Source: Phaffia rhodozyma | Taxonomy: Eukaryota; Basidiomycota; Tremellomycetes; Cystofilobasidiales; Mrakiaceae | DNA: 64,000 nt | NCBI GenBank assembly: GCA_014706385.1 | Contig: JACGZH010000004.1 | Span: 1,736,001 to 1,800,000, forward strand | Reading direction: 5' to 3' | Part shown: one piece after another, positions 56,910-64,000 of the stretch | Layout of the letters: every line of letters starts with the position of its first letter | How positions within the stretch are numbered: position 1 is the first letter of the stretch | Made by a program: the position numbers and the translations under genes | Notes under the pieces: generated by a model | The model's input: the letters and a program-made list of their open reading frames with translations, nothing else | Databases searched by the model: none | What the model was told of the DNA's origin: nothing

Positions 56910-58999
56910 ATGTCTAACTGCTCTATCAGATACTTCATATCATCATCTTCTCCTCTCAGCTCTCATGGGCCTTCTGAAGAGATTCCGGTCTCCAAGTGGG
57001 CCCTTGTTCCTGCTTCTCCATCACCATCTGCCTCGAAAGATGCACTAATTCTCCTAACGCTGTTCCAGATTCCAACAGCTCTTCTCACTTTCGGGCTCAC
57101 CGCCGGGTCGTTCTACATGTTCACTAGATCGAAAGGAGCCCGAGGTCTCACCTCTGCCGCCACTACGTCCGCTCAGCAAGCGGTCGCACGCTCGGGAGAG
57201 TCTCCCCGACAAATTCTCCTGAAACGGCTCGATCGACTGGAGTCATTATCGAACGAGAACCAGCAATGGTCTAGGCAACTCGAAGGAAGACTAGAGAAAA
57301 ACGTCGCTCTAGGAGTCGAGTCGATCAGATCGGACTTGAGTCAGATTAGAAGGCTTCTGATGAAGGATAATGACAGGTTCGTTCCTTGTTTACTCTTCTT
57401 TTCTCCCGATAGGTCGTTCTTCCTACCTGTTCTCGTCAACTTGTGACTTATCACCCGATGGGTCTGTTCATCTTGACCGGCTATAACTATATATTTTAGA
57501 CTTCAAAGCAGTCTGAGCAGGATCGAAAGACTACTCGAGCAGCTGCCTCAATCATCTACTGCCAATCAGATGACTAAGATATCAAGCGATGATTCTTCTC
57601 CGCCATCTGGAGGCCTCACGGCGCCAACCCAAAAGGTAGGACCATCACGGATGTATCTGCGTCACCGCATGAACTTTGTCGTCAGAATGTTTGTTGATCG
57701 CCTGGTGATGCACTTGAACGATCTTGACAGCTCGTCTCAAAGCCTGTAACTTCAAAGGAATCTATTTGGGAGGCAGCTAGAGATAGCTCCCCGTTCCTAT
57801 ACGGGCAGCATCCTTCGGGCGGACCGGCAAAATCGGTAGGTCTCAGGCAGACTGTATCTTTTCGAAATCACCTCGCGTTGTGTAAATTAACATGTTGTCT
57901 CGTTCTATGTCAGCCGGCCGGTCCGATCTTGACCGATCAATCCCCTAAAGAGGAAGATACACCCCTGAAGTATACCTCCGCCTTTCGCCCTACAGTCCAG
58001 TCATCAGATAAGACCCCCGACAAGGCAGATATCGCTCGATGGTCCTCTTTATTCAACAAGAAGAAACAAGAGCAGAACGTAAAGGGTGTCGGCTTTGAGT
58101 CCGAGATCAAGGAAGCCCGGCGCAAAGCCGAGGAAGAGGAGGATCGAGTGGCTCAAGAGGAAGAAGACTGGAAAGCTCAGAAGAGAGGTTGGGTACGTCT
58201 TTGTTTCTGTTGTGTAATATCATTCTTCCAGCGCGGCCGACAGGACTAACGTCGTGAGCTGATCAATCGGATATAGACAGAGGACTTGAAACCTACTCAG
58301 AAGTCGTTTGTTCTAGTCAATACCGACGAACCCAGCAACACGGTCGTTTCCAGTAGCCCAATTGAAGTCAACTCTGACCATCCTGCCTCGAGTTCCACTC
58401 GTACTGACGACATCCACCACGATGTTCTACCCAAAGGGATTGTCGAAGAAACCAGGCCAGGCGAGTCGAAAGAAACGCCTGTGACCGAGACAGCGCAGCC
58501 TGAGCCTCATGTAGCTTCAGAGGCTGATCCTCTCCTTGTCCATCAGAACAATGATAGACAGTTTCGTAGTCTTGACCGTTCATCGACTTCTCAGACCTCT
58601 TGGTCCCAAACCCCCCGATCCGGTTCATCTACCGACTCCTCGTCTCCTGATGATGCCTCGACCGCTGCCCGATCTCAGCTCAAGCCTGAAAAGGCTGTCA
58701 ACACTGACACCACCCCCTCTACGCCCTCGATTACTCGGCCTTGTTTCCCGTTTGGATTCCAGCCGCACTCTATGGCATCTGCATTCGCGTTCCACTTTGA
58801 AACCCCCCGGGCATTCAGATATGGATTCACCCATCCGTTTACTAGAGCAGAGGCCGCTGTAAAGGAGAAAGAGAACGACAAGGCGAGGGAACACGAGGGA
58901 CTTCCGTTAGGAGAGATCAAGACACACGGCCAGGGTTGTTCTTACTGGACGATCATCAACGGAGTCAGAGTGAAGAGGGTCTCTAGCTGGAGGAGATAG
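56910..58999 (+). CDS. Membrane-anchored coiled-coil protein, unknown
   Basis: I do not recognise a family. After a short N-terminus (MSNCSIRYFISSS) there is one strong membrane segment (about residues 45-70: LILLTLFQIPTALLTFG then LTAGSFYMF). A basic stretch follows, then heptad-like sequence (LLKRLDRLESLSNENQQ; LQSSLSRIERLLEQL). Exons joined across five introns give a Glu/Lys-rich helix (EARRKAEEEEDRVAQEEED) and a long Ser/Thr-rich linker. The C-terminal 80 residues (FPFGFQPHSMASAFAF; YWTIINGVRVKRVSSW) look folded. The layout, one N-terminal anchor and a cytosolic coiled coil, recalls organelle tethering or import factors such as Pex14, but I see no Pex14 N-domain. Confidence 0.7.
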
Positions 59000-59565
59000 G
59001 AGGGAGTTTCTTTATCATGAGCTATTGTCTTTCAGTGTTATGGCCTTTTCTTTGTTGTTTCTTATTGTCTCATATCTTTAAGTCGTTGTAAACTCCACTC
59101 TACTCGTTGTATCTTTCTATCTTGTCCTTCTTCTCCACAGTTTCTTTTTTTCCTTGCTCTGTACTCTTCTATCTCTCTCTCTCTTCATTTTTATGGTTTT
59201 TGTCCTTTTTTTTCTCTCTTGTTTGTAAACCTGCCCTATCGCATCTCCCCCCCCTCTCATATCGATTCTGTTTTCCTCTCCTTCATTGTCTGTTCACTCT
59301 ATAGTATTACATGAAAGATTGCACCCTATCTGTTGTCCGCTCAGATGGACGATCGGAATTGGTAGGTCATCATGTGATCGTTGAATAGGAAGAAATAAAA
59401 GGGGATACAATATTTAAGAGAATGAAGACCAAGACGAAGATGGACCGATGAAGAACGAAAAGGATTTGAAGGGCGGAAGAGATGCCGTCTAGGGATGCTT
59501 CATTAATGAACATATTCTATTTTCAGAGGAAAGAGGAGGAGAAGGGGAGGAAGCGGAGAAGATTC
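59000..59565. other. Convergent intergenic region
   Basis: 566 bp shared by two 3' ends, with long T/C tracts at 59110-59280. No gene. Confidence 0.45.
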
Positions 59566-62286
59566 TTAAACGAGGTTGGATGGGTAAAGGAAGTCGCCAG
59601 GAGCAACAAAGTTTTCCTTGATCGATCGAGCGGACTGCGCGAAAGAGAATGCAAGAAGAGAGCAGTCAGTATTCTGTTTGGGCCTGATCGTTTACATCTA
59701 TGTTTGGCTTCATGAAAAAAGAGAGAGAGGGAGAGAAAGAGAAAACAGTGGGGACATACAACGAATCGGTAGAAGATCGAGATCGAACCGGCCTTGTCGT
59801 TAGTTCCCGAACCTCGGGCTCCTCCGAAAGGCTGTTGACCGACCACGGCTCCCGTGCACTTGTCGTTGATGTAGCTGTTTCGGACGAAGAACGTGTCAGA
59901 GAAAAGATATACACGACAGCGCAAAACAGAGCATGGGAGGAGGGGAAAGACATACAAGTTACCGGCAGAGTTTCGGAGCTTCTGCTGGGCGACGACCACG
60001 GCTGCTCGCTCGCTAGCGAACACCGATCCGGTAAGGGCGTAGTCGGTCGTGCTGTCGATCAACTCGCACGTCTGCTCGAACTGATCGTCCTCGTAGACGT
60101 AAACCGTGATCACCGGTCCGAAGATCTCGCTGACCATCTGGCAGTCCGAGCAAGACAAAACAGCATTGATTAGTATCATATGGTTGGGATAGGATGGAAA
60201 GGAATGGGGAAAGGACAAGAGATGAGAACATACGGTGACAGACTTGGGATCCTTGGTGACAATGACGGTGGGGTCGACAAAGTAACCGGTGGAGGAGTCA
60301 GCTAAGTTTGGAAGTCGAGAGGCGAACCATAATAGGTCAGTTACACGTTGGCTATGCTTGGACAGAGGAAAGTGATAAACGAGACGAACAGGTTCCTCCA
60401 CAGAGGATCTCGCCTCCCTCAGCCTTGGCCTTGGCGATCAATCCGGTGATCTTGTCAAACGAGGCTTGGTTGCTATTTCATGAAGAGCCAGTGCATGTTC
60501 AAGGTTAGCTCGGGAATCGGATAAAGGCTGAGAGCGAGAGAAACTAGACGCACATAACAGGTCCGACAAAGTTGGACCAGTCGCTGCAAGGCCCAACCTT
60601 GATTCGAGAGACCTCCTTCTTCATGGTCTCTCCCCATCCGGCGTCCCAAAGCGATTTGGCCACGTACACTCGACCCAAAGCTGAGCACTTCTGTCCAGAG
60701 TATTCGAATCCAGATCGGATGGACTGCAACACGGTCTCCTTGATGTCTGCACTCTTGTGGATCAGGTGGAAGTTCTTTCCTCCGGTCTCTCCAACGATTC
60801 GGGGGTACGACCTGTAGAGGTCGACGTTGTTGGAAATCTGCTTCCAGAGTCCCTTGAAGACAGCAGTCGAACCGGTGAAGTGAAGACCGGCGAAGGACTT
60901 GTGGTCGGTGCACTGCTTGACGACTTCAGGGGCCGGTCCAGGAACGAACTGGATGACCGATCCGGGCACACCAGCCTCAAGAAGAATCTGCTGGGTGAGG
61001 TAGTTGGCGTAGGTGGCCATAGGAGAAGGCTTCCAGATCGTCACGTTTCCGACGATAGCAGGAGCGGCAACGAGGTTACCTCCGATAGCAGTCTGTGAAT
61101 GACAAAGACGAGCAAGGTTTAGCTTGACACATCTGTGACCGAATGGTACAGCAAGAGACATACGAAGTTGAAAGGAGTACTGCGATTGAAAGATAGTAGG
61201 AAGAAAGATTTAGCAACTTGCGCCCATGGAACGCGCATCTGAAGATTGTTAAACACTTACACAGCAAGAACGAACCCCTCGAGAGGCCGGAACTCGGTTC
61301 GGCTGTAGAGATAGACAGAGAAAACAGTGAGAGAGGTTCGAAAGATGTGCGCAGGGCCGTTTCAACTTACTTCCACACGCCCGGAGAGTTCTCAGAGGGC
61401 TGCTGAGCGTAAAGCTGCTCGACAAACTTGACACCAAATCGGAAGAAATCGGCCATCTAGTTGGCGCGAGAGATGGAAGAAAGAGCCGATCGATTAGCTT
61501 CTTTTGTCAGTCAGGAGGATGCGAATGAACAGACTACATTACTAGAAAAGGTTAAACTGACCTCTGCGGCGGCATCGATCTCAGCCTGCCAAGCGTTCTT
61601 TCCTTGTCCAAGCATGGTGGCAGCCATGAGCTTGTATCTACGAGGGATAGATCCTTTAGTTTAGTGACTCTTCCCAAGCAAGGAGTGTAGAGGAAACATG
61701 CGCTTACCGGTACTTTCCAGAGACAAGATCGGCCGCCTTCAAGAAGATAGCGGCTCGGTCGTTCCAGGGAAGATCCTCCCAAGCTCGCTGGGCCTTGAGC
61801 GCACCAGAGATGGCCTGTTCAACCACTTCGGGAGTGGCGGCGTGGTAGTTGCAAAGAACTTTTTTGTGGTCGTGGGGAGGGTTCTGCTGGAGAATGTTTC
61901 CAGTCTTGACCTAGATGGATGGGTAGGTGAAACAAAGGTCAGCGCAAAAGATCCGAAGAAACGACGGAGAGATGGAAAGAAGGAACGAGAAGAAGACGAC
62001 GAACGGGCTTTCCGTCAATGACACAGGGGATTTCAAAAGGCATCTGGGACTCCATCTCCTCGAGAGCATCCTGAAGAGCCTTTCGCTCTGGGGACCCTGC
62101 AGGGTAGTTTCCCTGAAGAGGATGAAAAGACATAACAGAACGAATCATCAGTGAGCCGGTCGGCGATACGTATACATGCGCGCCTAGAAAGAGATGGAAC
62201 GATGGGAGAACGTCTGAAAGCTGTGATGCACTGACCATCGGCTCGTTGGCGATCTTGGGGATAGAGAAAGAAGCAAGAGAAGCCAT
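59566..62286 (-). CDS. PUT2: Delta-1-pyrroline-5-carboxylate dehydrogenase
   Basis: Second step of proline catabolism: oxidises glutamate semialdehyde/P5C to glutamate with NAD+. Starts MASLASFSIPKIANEPM. Exons read ERKALQDALEEMESQMPFEI, GQGKNAWQAEIDAAAEM, VAAPAIVGNVTIWKPS and RIVGETGGKNFHLIHKSA. The catalytic Cys follows in EYSGQKCSALGRVYV, then SEIFGPVITVYVYED, NDKCTGAVVGQQPFGGARGSG and a final exon SARSIKENFVAPGDFLYP. These match ALDH4/P5CDH throughout. About nine introns. The enzyme is normally mitochondrial; the short N-terminal extension is only weakly presequence-like. Confidence 0.94.
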
Positions 62287-63156
62287 TCTGAACGTGATAG
62301 ACGGTTGGGATAGGATGGATAGGAGAAGGGATGTGTACTGTTTGTGGGAGAAAGAAGAAAAAGAAGAGAACGAGGAGAAAATGAAAAAGATGTGCTCGTT
62401 TTAAGCTGACTAGATGGCCAGATTACCGCCGCGTTCTCTTACCGCCCGTCCGGATTTACCGCTCAAGCTCATCTTCTCTTTTTTGAATAAACTGTGGATG
62501 AGATCAAACAGATGCGCTCGGTGAGGGAGAGGCGATGTGAAAATAGTCCGAGTTAAATACTTGATCAGAGATGGACATATGAACATATGAGCAGAAGACC
62601 TGAGAGGAAACCAATGGACGATTGAAAAGAGACAGAGAGAATCGATCTGGCATCCGTATTTCCTTCTCCTCTCCGTCCAGGTTATCTCTTATGTGGTTTG
62701 TTCTGATGTTTCATCTTATCCTCCAAAATTCAGTCGGACCAAGTTGTTGCAGCTAGGTGTGACCTTAAACCAGGAAGGCTACATGTTCATAGGCTGGAGC
62801 GGCACACAGGACGGTGGATGGACAGATGAAGGACATAGACCTATCGTAGCAACGATGTACTCCTGTAGTTAGCGGGTCTATCCCACAGTCAGCCAGCACC
62901 AACCCTGAACGGAGCCATAGACCGGTGCATGCTGATCGATACATGTGAGATAGTACAATTATCTTCATCATCCACGTCTTCCTTCCACCTTCTTCTCAAC
63001 TCTCCGTCCGATTCTTTCCAGAGGCTGAGTGTAGCGCCGAGGGCGGGAAAGACGATAAACTTTGTCACCTTCGCGCTTAACCCTAACACATCACTCTTTG
63101 ACTCGACATTCCCTCCTCACCTTCTTCTCGCACTCAGTCATCCGTTATACCACACC
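62287..63156. other. Divergent promoter region
   Basis: 870 bp between the PUT2 start and the SAF4-like start. Ends in a C/T-rich leader. No gene supported. Confidence 0.45.
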
Positions 63157-64000
63157 ATGCAGGGCTTCAACAAATACCATCCCCCGGACTATGATCCCGC
63201 AAAGCATCCGACTCTTAACAGCTATCACAACAAGCATGCTCTCGGAGATCGGGCCAGGAAGATCAATCAGGGTATCCTCATCGTTCGGTTCGAGCTTCCG
63301 TTCAATATCTGGTGCGGAGGTTGTCAGGCTCACATCGGTGCGGGTGTAAGATACAACGCCGAGAAGAAGACGGTCGGAAAGTACCTTTCCACTCCGATAT
63401 ATGGCTTCAGGTGCAAGTGTCATCTGTGCGACCATTGGTTTGAGATTCGAACGGATCCACAGAACGCCCAGTACGTCGTTCATGACGGAGCCAGAAAGAA
63501 GGACGAGGACTGGGATCCAGAGCAGAACGGTGGCTACGCTATTCAAGGTGGATATATCTCCTGCTCTTTCTTTTGATCTTGTGAAAATGGTTGTGTGGTT
63601 ATCCGTCTCAGTGTTATTGTCGACTGACACGATATCTTTTCTCGTTCTCTCGCAGATACCGAGAAGCCGTCCACCGCCGCCCCGGACGCGTTCTCCCAGC
63701 TCGAAAAAACGACGACCCAACTGTCGACGACTCAACAGCGAGAGCAGCGTTTGTTTGAGCTATACAGCCTGTCCTCCCAAATGACCTCCGATCCATATAC
63801 ACTCTCCGCCAAGCTCCGGTCGACCTTCCGAGCGGATAAGCGAGTCAGACTCGGAAAGCAGGCTCAGGACGATGCGGTCAGGTCCAAATACGGGCTGGCC
63901 GATAGAGTTAGGCTCACGATCGAACAGGGAGGTTCGATCGATCAGGATACAAGCCAGGTGGAAGGCATGGACGCATGGAAGGCAGGAAGAGACGAGATCC
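63157..64000 (+). CDS. Splicing factor of the SAF4/CCDC130 (Yju2) family, 3' end outside window
   Basis: Starts MQGFNKYHPPDYDPAKHP and HALGDRARKINQGILIVRFE, then LPFNIWCGGCQAHIGAGVRY, NAEKKTVGKYLSTPIYGF and CKCHLCDHWFEIRTDPQNA. The two Cys pairs probably bind zinc. One intron (from about 63547) leads to DTEKPSTAAPDAFSQLEK and a helical region (TTQQREQRLFELYSL). The MQGFN start and HALG...ARK pattern separate CCDC130/Saf4 from Cwc16/Yju2 itself. It is a spliceosome-associated factor; the frame is still open at the window end. Confidence 0.88.

Overview
This is a 64 kb stretch of nuclear chromosome from an intron-dense fungus. Most genes carry several short spliceosomal introns (GT..AG, mostly about 50-100 nt), and the gene set is fungal (AreA-type GATA factor, fungal-specific transcription factor domain, LCL2, Pso2). 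The gene structures and proteins look like a basidiomycete yeast (Tremellomycetes-like, for example a Cystofilobasidiales species); that placement is inference. I saw no CRISPR array, operon, rRNA or convincing tRNA.

Left housekeeping block (1-21.2 kb): an ankyrin-repeat protein cut by the window edge (-), a type-I-like glutamine synthetase family protein (-), class II fructose-bisphosphate aldolase FBA1 (+), the secreted LCL2 protein (-), ubiquitin-activating enzyme UBA1 (+), a two-finger C2H2 transcription factor (+), V-ATPase subunit E VMA4 (-) and ribosomal protein RPS6 (-). Middle block (26-50 kb): ribosomal protein RPL28 (+), a TPR protein of the RPAP3 type (+), a STEEP1/CXorf56-family protein (-), a secreted expansin-like protein (+), a fungal-specific transcription factor (-), DNA crosslink-repair nuclease PSO2/SNM1 (-) and a large AreA/NIT2-type nitrogen GATA factor (-). 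Right block (54-64 kb): a cytochrome-c-peroxidase-like haem peroxidase (-), an unrecognised membrane-anchored coiled-coil protein (+), delta-1-pyrroline-5-carboxylate dehydrogenase PUT2 (-) and a SAF4/CCDC130-type splicing factor (+) that runs off the window.

The unusual content is a pair of nearly identical elements of about 3.5 kb, at 22755-26222 and 50389-53880, in inverted orientation and enclosing 24 kb of ordinary genes. Each carries two genes pointing outward from that 24 kb. The first encodes a protein of about 550 residues that I read as a eukaryotic, intron-containing serine recombinase with two successive resolvase-like catalytic motif sets (R-x-S ... S-[VL]-D-x-Q ... D-R-x-x-R), followed by a 15-cysteine putative zinc-binding tail. 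The second encodes a charged helical/coiled-coil protein of about 263 residues of unknown function. The first recombinase-like motif set only becomes continuous after removal of a 63-nt intron. That intron holds an in-frame stop and a perfect 11-bp hairpin, which suggests splicing-dependent control. The copies differ by one 24-bp tandem-repeat unit and at least two substitutions, so the duplication is recent. I know of no well-described fungal transposon family with this architecture; fungal YR elements (Cryptons) use tyrosine recombinases.

Exon boundaries were read by eye. Where I joined exons I checked frame and splice dinucleotides. Spans given for multi-exon genes run from start to stop codon and include introns.
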